NCBI GenBank assembly: GCA_029260765.1
Contig: JAJDCP010000050.1
Location: 1-64,000, forward strand
Source: Planctomycetota bacterium
GTDB taxonomy: Bacteria > Planctomycetota > J058 > JAJDCP01
DNA length: 64,000 nt
Direction of reading: 5' to 3'
Under the pieces are notes generated by a model. The model was given only the letters and a program-made list of their open reading frames with translations, did not search any database and had not been told where the DNA came from. Shown here piece by piece: positions 1 to 7,460 of this stretch. The stretch's first letter is position 1, and each line of letters starts with the position of its first letter. Position numbers and translations under genes: made by a program.

Positions 1-768
1 GGCCGCGGCGGCATGGGCATCGTCTACCTGGCCGAGCAGGAGAGCCTGCAGCGTCTGGTGGCACTGAAAGTCATCCGCCCCGCGTTGCAGGTCGAGCAGG
101 AAGCTGTCGAGCGCTTGCGGCGTGAAGCGCGCACCATAGCCCGCCTGCGCCATCCCAACATCGTGACCGTTTATTCCTTTGGCCAGACCCATGACATCCT
201 CTACTTCGCGATGGAGCTGATCGAGGGCGACAGTTTGCGCGACCTGGTCAAAGCCCGGCCGACCCCGCCCAAGAGCCAGCTACTGGCATGGCTCGCGCAG
301 ATCGGGCGGGCGCTGCACTATGCGCATGGCCAGGGAGTGCTGCATCGGGATGTCAAGACATCGAACATCATGGTCGAGGGAGGAGCGCGCCCGATCCTGC
401 TCGACTTCGGGCTGGCGCGCGAACAGGGAGCCACACCGATCACGCGTAGTTTTGTCGGCACGCAAGGCTACGCCGCCAGCGAGCAGATGCGTCTCCTGCC
501 TCTCGATGCGCGCAGCGATGTGTTTTCGCTGGGGGTCACTCTCTACCGGTGTCTGACGGGCAAGTTGCCGTTCGGCTCGAAGCCTCTGAAGAAGGTGATG
601 GTGCGGCTGGAGAAGGATGCTCCCATCCCGCCGCGCCAGATCAATCCGACTGTCAGTCCACGCCTGGACGCAGTGGTGCTGCGAGCGATCAGGCGTGACC
701 GTGAGCAGCGCTTTGCTAGCGGGCTGGAGTTCGCCCTGGCCATCGAGGCATGTCTGGCCGAGGGCTAG
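1..768 (+). CDS. Hanks-type Ser/Thr protein kinase (5' truncated)
   Basis: The reading frame is open from the first base, and the first residues GRGGMG are the end of a glycine-rich ATP loop, so the gene starts left of the window. The visible part is nearly a full kinase domain: VALKVI (ATP lysine), HRDVKTSNI (catalytic loop with Asp and Asn), LDFGLA (metal-binding DFG) and a degenerate APE motif (SEQ). All catalytic residues are present, so an active kinase that phosphorylates Ser/Thr in partner proteins is expected. It ends soon after the kinase fold with no sensor domain or membrane segment on the C-terminal side; anything regulatory would have to lie upstream of the window. It is followed by a palindromic repeat and a convergent hypothetical gene. 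Confidence 0.93.
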   Translation, partial: GRGGMGIVYLAEQESLQRLVALKVIRPALQVEQEAVERLRREARTIARLRHPNIVTVYSFGQTHDILYFAMELIEGDSLRDLVKARPTPPKSQLLAWLAQIGRALHYAHGQGVLHRDVKTSNIMVEGGARPILLDFGLAREQGATPITRSFVGTQGYAASEQMRLLPLDARSDVFSLGVTLYRCLTGKLPFGSKPLKKVMVRLEKDAPIPPRQINPTVSPRLDAVVLRAIRRDREQRFASGLEFALAIEACLAEG

Positions 769-783
769 TGCCTCGCCGACCCT

Positions 784-865
784 GTAGGGGTGGGGTTTAC
801 CCCCGCCCGAGGCCGCGGGAGAGCGAAGCGTCCGAGTCCTCGAGGTGTAAACCCCTCACCTGCAG
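784..865. repeat. REP-like palindromic repeat, copy 1
   Basis: The left arm at 784-804 contains GTAGGGGTGGGGTTTACC, and the right arm at about 843-865 is an imperfect inverted version (GGTGTAAACCCCTCACC). The left arm matches the arms of the repeat at 50215-50268 apart from one variable base. It lies between two convergent genes, a usual place for REP/BIME-type elements. It could also act as a transcription barrier for either gene. Confidence 0.7.
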
Positions 866-942
866 GGATTTGCCTTTCACGGTGCACACATCATCCGGGT
901 GGATCGTAACTTGTGCGCGGAGGCACTAGCAGTCTGCTAGCT

Positions 943-1479
943 TCAGTGCGCGAGCCCCAAGCTGTTGTCGTTCCAGAATTCCCCTTCGGGCGGGTCTTCG
1001 CAGGTCTCGAACAACTGCTGCAGAAAGGAGCTGGGTGGCTGGGGAATCTCGACAGGCTTCGCGCGTGGCGGCGCGGGCTCCAGGTCGAGCACGAAATCCG
1101 GCTCACACTCGGGCTCGCTGACTTGCAGTGACCAGGCGTGCAGTTGGGTGACGCAGGACTGGTAGCGCAGCCGCATGCCAGGACCCTCGTCACCGTCACG
1201 CAGCTTCATGCACACGCGGGCGAGGTTTTGCAGCAGGCCAGGCGGCCCCGCGGCTCCATCGGAGGTCAGCAGAATCTGCCCCAGCTGTGCCAGGGTTGCC
1301 GCGAGTCCCGTGGACCTCAACCCCTGAAGCGCCTCATCGAGCCGCAGCTCGCGCAGACAAGCCAGCGTCTCCAGCGCTGGGAGCCGGAGGGTGGCAGGCG
1401 CGTCACCGGAAGCAAAGCGGCTACGAGTCAGCTCGGCGCTCTGCACCAACTTCCGGATAGTTTCGCGCGTGGGGGTCAT
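943..1479 (-). CDS. Hypothetical protein, 178 aa
   Basis: I do not recognise this protein. The ATG at 1479 (MTPTRETIRKL) is preferred over an in-frame ATG 26 codons upstream, because the upstream extension looks like non-coding translation; neither start has a strong Shine-Dalgarno. The first ~120 residues look helical (LPALETLACLRELRLDEAL), with a Pro-rich linker after about residue 135 and an acidic C-terminus. There is no signal peptide or membrane segment. It lies 150 bp downstream of the TPR gene on the same strand and may be a partner of it, but that rests only on position. Confidence 0.6.
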   Translation of the reverse strand: MTPTRETIRKLVQSAELTRSRFASGDAPATLRLPALETLACLRELRLDEALQGLRSTGLAATLAQLGQILLTSDGAAGPPGLLQNLARVCMKLRDGDEGPGMRLRYQSCVTQLHAWSLQVSEPECEPDFVLDLEPAPPRAKPVEIPQPPSSFLQQLFETCEDPPEGEFWNDNSLGLAH

Positions 1480-1629
1480 TCGGGGCCCTCGAGAGTTGCT
1501 CGACTGCAGCAAATTGCGGTCCACCTGGCGTCTGACGGTCGCAGGCGGAAGTCTCATGGTCTGGGCATCGGTGTGTATCTCAACAACACACTCCAGCAGG
1601 TCTCAGCTCTCAATCTGAGACGCTGCCCG

Positions 1630-3234
1630 TCAGGCGCCGCCACCTGCGATCTCCTCGACACGGTTGTTGGCAGCCTCGGCAATGCGCTTGAGCACCCACT
1701 GTACCTGGGTGCGCACTCTGCGGTTGGCTGGGATGCGGTTGTAGGCAGTCCGTGCCTCGAAGTACGCATCCAGCGCCTCGCTCCACATCCCGAACTCGCG
1801 ATAGCAGCCGGCGATCTGGGAGATGGTGTTGCCGTAGTTCAACCAGTCTCGTCGTGCTTCCGGGATCTGGGAGCGGATTTCACGGGCCTCCTGGTACGAC
1901 CGCAAGGCCGCATCCCGGTCACCGATGTTCTGGTAGGCCCAGCCGATCTGGTGCAGGGTCAGCCCGAGGGACATGCGTTTGTGCCCTTTGTCTGGTGCCT
2001 TCTCTTTGGCTTTGCGCGCCTCGAGATAGGAATCGAGGGCTTCCTGCCAATGGCCCAGTTTCTGGTGCACATCGCCGATGTCGTGCAAAGTCGCGCCGTA
2101 GGAGGCCCATTCGCGTTCTTCTTCGGGCAACATCGCCTTGGCCGTCTCGGCCTGCTGGTAGGCCTCCAAGGCGGGTGTCCAGCTGTGCAGGTGTTTGTAG
2201 GTCAGGCCGATCTGGTGCAGTGTCGCTCCGTAGTGCGTCCAGTTTCGCTCGTCCTCGGGCAACCGTTCACGCGCTTCTCGAGCCTTCTGGTAGGCGTTCA
2301 GGGCCAACTCCCAGTTGCCCAGGTTCTGCTCGGTCCAGCCGATCTTGTGGTAGGTGAGTCCCAGGGCTTCCCAGTCCTGCTTGGCGTCTGGCACGCGTTC
2401 TTTGGCGAGGCGCGCCTTCTCGTAGATGTCCAGGGCGCGCTTCCATTTCTTCATCTGCTGGTAGTTCAGACCCAGATGGTACAGGGTTGCCCCCATCTCG
2501 GCCCAGTCGCGCGTCTCCTCGGGGACCTTGGAGAAGGCATCGCGGGAGCGTTTGAAGTAGCGATGCGCGGCGTCTGCATCTCCAAGGTTGATCTTCGTCC
2601 AGCCCAGGTGGCGTTCGACGCGGCCGACGTGGTTGAAGTCGATCCGGCTCGGTTCCAGGCGTGTCAACGCCTTCTGGGCTTCGAGGAAGCAAGTCAGCGC
2701 CTTGTCCCACTCTTCTTCATGTTCCTGCACTTCACCGTACTTGAGCTGGATACGGCTGTAGCGGTCCCAGTCGCGGTCTTCTTCAGGCACATTGGCTTCG
2801 GCCTGAAGGGCTTCACGCAGCCAATGTGTCGCGGACACTGCATAGCCGAGTTTGTCGTAGGCTGTCCCGATCCGCAAAAGCGTGCGGCTCAGGAATTCGA
2901 AGTTGCCCTCGCCTTTCTGAGCGGTGTCGCGGGCCTTCTCGTAGGCATCGAGTGCCGGCTTCCATTCCTCGAGGTGCTCGTGGGCATTGCCGATGGCGTA
3001 GAGGATCTGGGCGTACAGCGAGAGTGTGTCCGCTTGCGGCCCAGTGGATTCCAGCAAAGCACCAGCTTCCTGGCAACACTTGAGAGCCTGCCGCCAGTCA
3101 CCCAACTCGCCCTGCTTCTTGCCGAGCTTGAGGTACTCCGAAGCGAGCCGGTCCAGGCCGGGCAGCGAAACCGGCGCCCCCTGGGTTGCAGTTGGAGTCT
3201 GTGGGCTTGTCTCTGGGGCAGCGTCGGGCTCCAC
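1630..3234 (-). CDS. Tetratricopeptide (TPR) repeat protein
   Basis: The protein is almost entirely tandem helical repeats with a period of about 45-50 residues. Recurrent blocks such as LGLTYHKIGWTEQNLGNW and ALNAYQKARE carry the TPR signature (W/L-G-Y-A-F-A-P positions), with roughly ten copies. Such proteins are protein-interaction scaffolds; no enzymatic domain is visible. I chose the GTG at 3234 because GAGGGAG lies just upstream of it. The in-frame ATG 14 codons earlier (3276) overlaps a perfect TATAAT on the minus strand (3280-3275), which is better read as the promoter -10 box. There is no signal peptide, so it is probably cytoplasmic. It is divergent from a Ser/Thr kinase, and TPR scaffolds are frequent kinase partners, but a link here is only inferred. 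Confidence 0.85.
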   Translation of the reverse strand: MEPDAAPETSPQTPTATQGAPVSLPGLDRLASEYLKLGKKQGELGDWRQALKCCQEAGALLESTGPQADTLSLYAQILYAIGNAHEHLEEWKPALDAYEKARDTAQKGEGNFEFLSRTLLRIGTAYDKLGYAVSATHWLREALQAEANVPEEDRDWDRYSRIQLKYGEVQEHEEEWDKALTCFLEAQKALTRLEPSRIDFNHVGRVERHLGWTKINLGDADAAHRYFKRSRDAFSKVPEETRDWAEMGATLYHLGLNYQQMKKWKRALDIYEKARLAKERVPDAKQDWEALGLTYHKIGWTEQNLGNWELALNAYQKAREARERLPEDERNWTHYGATLHQIGLTYKHLHSWTPALEAYQQAETAKAMLPEEEREWASYGATLHDIGDVHQKLGHWQEALDSYLEARKAKEKAPDKGHKRMSLGLTLHQIGWAYQNIGDRDAALRSYQEAREIRSQIPEARRDWLNYGNTISQIAGCYREFGMWSEALDAYFEARTAYNRIPANRRVRTQVQWVLKRIAEAANNRVEEIAGGGA

Positions 3235-3444
3235 GGTTCTCTCCCTCGCAGGCGCGGATGTTGCTGAAGCGTGCATTATAGCGGCTTTTGCCCCGCGCCG
3301 ATGTCATAGCAGTGTCCAGACCGCCTGGTGCAGGTGTTCCGGGGGCTCTCACCGGGGCCCTGGCCAGCGTCGTGCTTGGAACTGGCAAGAGATTGTGCGA
3401 CGATGGGGATTTCGAGCCGAGCCCCGTCCAAGGGAGAAACTCGC

Positions 3445-4752
3445 GTGTATTGCGAAGCATGCGGCTATGTCAACACCCTCGGCAGTGAAACCTGTGGGTC
3501 TTGCCAGCAGGAACTGGTCTCGGAAGCGCCGGCGGGGCCGTCGGCCGAGGCCGCGACCTTCAACCCTCCTGCGGGCACCGTGCTGGCAGGTTACCGGATC
3601 GAGAAGCTGCTCGGGGCTGGGGCGATGGGCAGCGTCTTTCTCGCCAATCAGTTGCGCTTGGACCGGCTCGCGGCGCTCAAGGTACTCACCCCTGAGAAGG
3701 CCGAGAGTGCGCGCACCTTGGAGCGCTTCGAGACCGAGGCGAGCCTGCTGGCGAGCTTGCGTCATCCTGGTGTGGTGGCGGTCTACGACATCTTTCGGCA
3801 TGAGGGGTTGTTGTGCATCGCCATGGAGCATGTCGGGGGCGGCTCGGTGCGCGACCTGCTCGAAGAGAGGCTCTGTCTACCCGAGCAGCAGGCGGCGAGC
3901 ATTGCACGCCAAGCGGCTGAAGGGTTGGCCGAGGCCGGGAATCAGGGAATCGTCCACCGCGACATCAAGCCCGACAATCTGTTGCTCAGCCATCTGGGCA
4001 AGGTCAAGATCGCCGACTTCGGGCTGGCGCGCGGTGGCCGTGCAGCGGAGCTCGACTCGCTGGGCAAGGTGGTCGGTAGTCTGCCGTACATGGCACCCGA
4101 GCAGTGCCGCAACAGTGACAAGGTCGACCCGCGGGCCGATCTCTATGGTCTTGGTTGTACGCTCTTTGAGATGCTTGTGGGTGAGCCTCCATTCCGGGCT
4201 GTACGTGCCCGAGAGATGATGGAGAAGCACATCCTGGAGGAAGCTCCACTGCTGCGCTCCCGGCGTCCGGACATCTCTCCGCAGATGGAAGCAGTGGTCC
4301 AGAAGCTGTTGGCCAAGGACCCGGCGCAGCGCTTCCAGACGGGCATTGAGCTCAGCGAGGCACTCAAGCCGTTGGAGGGGGCGACATCCTCCGCCGAAAC
4401 CCCCGCGCACATTGCCTCAGGCGTGCGTCCCGGACGGCGCAAGAGCGGGCGCAGCCGACTGTCGAAAAAGACCGCTGGGAGTACCTCCTCGGGCTCGGTG
4501 CCGAGAGCGCGGCGCCGAGGGCGGGCTGCGTCAAACAAGCGCGCCACCTCAGCCAAGCGCGCTACCTCAGCCAAACGAGGCACCTCCGCCAAGCGAGGCA
4601 CCTCCGCCAAACGAGGCAGCTCAGCCAAACGTGGCCGTACTCGGCAGACCGCGCAGGGGAGCGGCGGAGGGGCCGTGTGGTTCGTTGTGGGAGGCTCTGT
4701 GCTGGCGCTGATTCTGCTGCTGGTCGCTCTGCAAGTGGCAGGGGTTTTCTGA
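3445..4752 (+). CDS. Ser/Thr protein kinase with N-terminal zinc ribbon and C-terminal membrane anchor
   Basis: The GTG at 3445 is chosen because AGGGAG sits 8 bases upstream and the protein then begins directly with a zinc ribbon (Cys3, Cys6, Cys17, Cys20). A full Hanks kinase follows: AGAMGSV loop, AALKVL lysine, HRDIKPDNLL catalytic loop, IADFGLA and MAPEQ, all intact. After the kinase comes a basic Ser/Lys/Arg-rich linker with five SAKR repeats, then a C-terminal hydrophobic segment (VWFVVGGSVLALILLLVALQ) that should anchor it to the inner membrane with the kinase in the cytoplasm. The basic linker could bind nucleic acid or acidic lipids. It is divergent from the TPR gene and convergent with the EF-G paralogue. 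Confidence 0.93.
   Translation: MYCEACGYVNTLGSETCGSCQQELVSEAPAGPSAEAATFNPPAGTVLAGYRIEKLLGAGAMGSVFLANQLRLDRLAALKVLTPEKAESARTLERFETEASLLASLRHPGVVAVYDIFRHEGLLCIAMEHVGGGSVRDLLEERLCLPEQQAASIARQAAEGLAEAGNQGIVHRDIKPDNLLLSHLGKVKIADFGLARGGRAAELDSLGKVVGSLPYMAPEQCRNSDKVDPRADLYGLGCTLFEMLVGEPPFRAVRAREMMEKHILEEAPLLRSRRPDISPQMEAVVQKLLAKDPAQRFQTGIELSEALKPLEGATSSAETPAHIASGVRPGRRKSGRSRLSKKTAGSTSSGSVPRARRRGRAASNKRATSAKRATSAKRGTSAKRGTSAKRGSSAKRGRTRQTAQGSGGGAVWFVVGGSVLALILLLVALQVAGVF
4543..4632 (+). repeat. Five tandem 18-bp units encoding (A/G)(T/S)SAKR
   Basis: Five in-frame 18-bp units of the type ACCTCCGCCAAGCGAGGC lie inside the kinase gene and encode a Lys/Arg-rich, histone-H1-like linker just before the membrane anchor. 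Unit sequences differ at one to three positions. Copy number is likely to vary between strains by slippage without breaking the frame. Confidence 0.85.
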
Positions 4753-4766
4753 GACACCGCCCAGGC

Positions 4767-4791
4767 AAAAAAAAAGGCGCCGAGAGGCGCC
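4767..4791 (-). terminator. Intrinsic terminator of the EF-G-like gene
   Basis: Read on the minus strand, a GGCGCC stem with a TCTC loop is followed directly by nine T residues (the A-run at 4767-4775 on the plus strand). It begins about 20 bases after the stop codon of the EF-G-like gene. Confidence 0.85.
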
Positions 4792-4811
4792 CCATTCTCT
4801 TGCGCCACCGA

Positions 4812-6809
4812 TCAATGAGACTCGTCGTCCTTCTTGTGCTTGGCAAACTCCTTGATCAGCGCTTGCTGTACCTGGCCGGGCACGGTCGCGTAGTGTGAAG
4901 GCTCGAAGTGGTAGCTGCCTTCGCCACCGGTCATCGCCTTGAGGGTTGCGTTGTAGCTCTGGATCTCTGAGAGCGGGACTGTCGCGGTGATCGTGGCCAT
5001 GTCGCCCTCGAACACCGTATTGGTCACGTGCCCACGACGATGGCCACTGAGGTCGGCAGTGATGTCGCCGACGTTGTCGGTCGGGATGGTCACATCAAGC
5101 GCTACGATCGGCTCGAGGATCACCGGCTTCGCTGCCGCGACCGCCTGCTTGAAGCCCCAGCGTCCGGCCTTCTGGAAGGCGACATCCTTCGAGTCGACCG
5201 CGTGCTCTTTGCCGTCATAGACATTGGCTTGCACATCGACAATCGGATAGCCGGCCACAGCGCCCTCGGCCATGGCATCTTTGATGCCTTTTTCGATCGA
5301 CGGCATATAGTTCTTGCCGATGTTTCCGCCCACCACGGTCCAGTTGAATTCGAAGCCCATGTCGCGCTCGAGTGGCTCGATCCGCATCCAGACCTCGGCG
5401 AACTCGCCCGCACCGCCGGTTTGCTTCTTATGCCGGTACTTGACCTCGGCCTTGCCGCTGATCGTCTCGCGGTAGGGAATGCGCGGCGGCTTGGTCGTCA
5501 GCTCGATGTTTGCCAGCTTCTGCAGGCGGTTGAGCATGACGTGCAGGTGCAGGCCCGAGACACCGTAGATGACCAGGTCATGAGTGATCGCGTCGCGGTG
5601 CACCACAAAGGTCGGGCAGTATTCGCTGAAACGGTTCAAGCCATCGATCAGCTTGCCGAGCGCATCGCGCGACTCGGTGTCGAGCGCCAGCCCCACCATC
5701 GGAGTCGGGAACTTCGGAGAAGCCGGCGGATCTTCGAGCTTGTGGGTCGAGAGGATGTCCCCGACCACCAGATGGTCGAGCTTGGGAACGACCACGATGT
5801 CGCCGGGTTTGATCTTGGAGAGTTTGTCCCGACCCGCTCCTTGCGCCCGGAACATGCTGCCAATCTTCTCGTGGGCGTCGGTGCGGTGGACGATCACGCT
5901 GGCGCCTGCCTCGGCTGTCCCGCTCAAGCAGCGGAGGAACGTCAGCTTGCCAGACTTCGAAGGCGCGAGCTTGAAAACGACGGCGACAAAGTTGTCTTCG
6001 TCGGCCTCGAAATCTGCCCCGCTCACGGTCTTCTGCTTGACCTCATTCGGGAAGGCCTTGATCACTGCGTTGAGCAGGTTGTCTATGCCAATTCCCTTCT
6101 CTGCCGAGATCGGCAGGATCGGAAACAGATTCCCGTCTTTGACCGCGAGCTTGAAGGCGGCCTCGATCTCTTCGAGCGAGATCTCTTCATCCTCGAGATA
6201 GCGCATCATCAGATCTTCGTCATTCTCGACGACCGCCTCGAGCAGCGCAGCCCGTGCCTCTTTGCCCGCGTCGGAGCTGGGGTTCAACACCGGCTCTACT
6301 TTGGTGAAGGCCGATCCACTGCCATCGGGAATCGTCAACGGCACGCAGCGGTCCCCAAAGGCCGAGCGGATGCTCTCGACGGCCTTTTGCCAGTTGGCGT
6401 TCGGAGTATCGAGCCGGGTGACCAGAAACGCCCTCGGCTTGTTCAGCTCTTTGGCTGCCTTCCAGAGCCGACGCTGGGTGACCTTGACCCCGTCTTTGGC
6501 GTCGACGCAGAACAGAATTACGTCAGCGGCGGCAAAGGCAGAGAGGGGCTCGGAGATGAAGTCGAGCGAGCCTGGGGTGTCGATCAGCTGGACCCGTTTG
6601 CCTTCCCACTTGCAGTGGGCCAGGGCGCAGTCGATCGTACCCTTGCGTTCCTTTTCGTCTTCTTCCACGTCGAGAATCGATGAGCCGTCGTTGACGCGGC
6701 CGAAGCGGTTGACGGCCTTGGCGTCAAACAGGATGCGCTCGATCAGCGTGGTCTTCCCCGAGCCGCCGTGGCCGACGAGGGCCAGGCTGCGGTTCAATTT
6801 GGTGGACAT
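4812..6809 (-). CDS. Elongation factor G-like GTPase (EF-G paralogue)
   Basis: The 665-residue protein has EF-G domain architecture: GTPase domain with P-loop GHGGSGKT (13-20), switch I region RKGTID, DTPG (77-80), then EF-G domains II-V, including a typical GKNYMPSIEKGIKDAMAEG domain IV segment. The G4 motif that reads guanine is TRLD (131-134) instead of NKxD, and the protein is shorter than housekeeping EF-G (about 690-700 residues). Both features fit the EF-G2/EF-G-like paralogue group, whose role is often unclear, rather than the main translocase. No ribosomal protein genes or EF-Tu are nearby, unlike the str operon. It starts 15 bp after the preceding hypothetical gene, so they are probably cotranscribed. 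Confidence 0.92.
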   Translation of the reverse strand: MSTKLNRSLALVGHGGSGKTTLIERILFDAKAVNRFGRVNDGSSILDVEEDEKERKGTIDCALAHCKWEGKRVQLIDTPGSLDFISEPLSAFAAADVILFCVDAKDGVKVTQRRLWKAAKELNKPRAFLVTRLDTPNANWQKAVESIRSAFGDRCVPLTIPDGSGSAFTKVEPVLNPSSDAGKEARAALLEAVVENDEDLMMRYLEDEEISLEEIEAAFKLAVKDGNLFPILPISAEKGIGIDNLLNAVIKAFPNEVKQKTVSGADFEADEDNFVAVVFKLAPSKSGKLTFLRCLSGTAEAGASVIVHRTDAHEKIGSMFRAQGAGRDKLSKIKPGDIVVVPKLDHLVVGDILSTHKLEDPPASPKFPTPMVGLALDTESRDALGKLIDGLNRFSEYCPTFVVHRDAITHDLVIYGVSGLHLHVMLNRLQKLANIELTTKPPRIPYRETISGKAEVKYRHKKQTGGAGEFAEVWMRIEPLERDMGFEFNWTVVGGNIGKNYMPSIEKGIKDAMAEGAVAGYPIVDVQANVYDGKEHAVDSKDVAFQKAGRWGFKQAVAAAKPVILEPIVALDVTIPTDNVGDITADLSGHRRGHVTNTVFEGDMATITATVPLSEIQSYNATLKAMTGGEGSYHFEPSHYATVPGQVQQALIKEFAKHKKDDESH

Positions 6810-6824
6810 CAGCTCCCCCTCGTC

Positions 6825-7298
6825 TCAGAGTTCTGGAAAATCGAACGGCGGTGCTCCTTCGATGACCCGGTGGTTGAACCAGAGGGCTTTGGAGGAGGAG
6901 CTTTCTTCGCGGTGTTCGTGGGTCTTGGCGTGACTGACGACATGGACGCGTTGGCCCGTGCAGCTGAAGCCGACCAGCTCGCGGTCGATGTCCGCGCGGA
7001 CAGAATAGACCGCGCGCGCATGCCCGCGGTGGTTGCAGTTGGACACCATCAGCGAGGTCGAGCAATTCGGGGGCAACACAAAGTGGCTGGAGACTCCGTC
7101 GATGTTCGGAAGCAGATTGGTGCAGGTCGCGTCGGTGACCAGGCGCACATGGTCTTCGAGCGAGCCTTCGGAGGTGTGCAACATGAAGCGCCAATAGATC
7201 GGGTCGTCACTGAAATTAGCCACGTGGAAGTGGGTGATCTGTCTCGGGTGTTTGTGGGCCTTCCAAAAGGGGACCAGGAATTCGCCGTAGGTTGCCAT
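6825..7298 (-). CDS. Hypothetical protein, 157 aa
   Basis: I do not recognise this protein. The start at 7298 is well supported by AGGAG seven bases upstream; an upstream in-frame start is not needed. The sequence is His- and Cys-containing (HFHVANFSDDPIYWRF, LVTDATCTNLLPN, VSNCNHRGHARAVY) and looks like a compact beta-rich fold, without signal peptide or membrane segment. It sits between the aconitase-like gene and the EF-G-like gene in the same direction, with only 15 bp to the latter. The clustered His residues may be a metal site, which is a guess. Confidence 0.75.
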   Translation of the reverse strand: MATYGEFLVPFWKAHKHPRQITHFHVANFSDDPIYWRFMLHTSEGSLEDHVRLVTDATCTNLLPNIDGVSSHFVLPPNCSTSLMVSNCNHRGHARAVYSVRADIDRELVGFSCTGQRVHVVSHAKTHEHREESSSSKALWFNHRVIEGAPPFDFPEL

Positions 7299-7460
7299 GC
7301 TTAGCTCCTCGCAGCTGGGGCGGTGCGGCTGCAGAAAACGGGGGTTGCCCGGATATGGAAGCGAATAGTCTATCAAGGGTGCGCCGCAGTGTCTACATTC
7401 CAGATGGGCCTGCGACGACCCATCTGGACCCGCCTGGAGGGCCGCTGTACGGCTCTGCGC

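Noticed and set aside
1138..3267. A 709-codon open frame on the plus strand
   Set aside because: It lies opposite the TPR gene, whose repeat pattern is unmistakable; the plus-strand translation has no domain and no ribosome site. Long antisense frames are expected in GC-rich DNA.
3274..3276. ATG start for the TPR protein
   Set aside because: It overlaps a perfect TATAAT, and a GTG 14 codons downstream has a strong ribosome site.
4543..4632. CRISPR-like array
   Set aside because: The repeats are directly adjacent, in frame and inside a kinase gene; there are no spacers and no cas genes.
5028..6683. A 551-codon plus-strand frame opposite the EF-G-like gene
   Set aside because: Antisense shadow of a clearly recognised gene; no start signal or family match.
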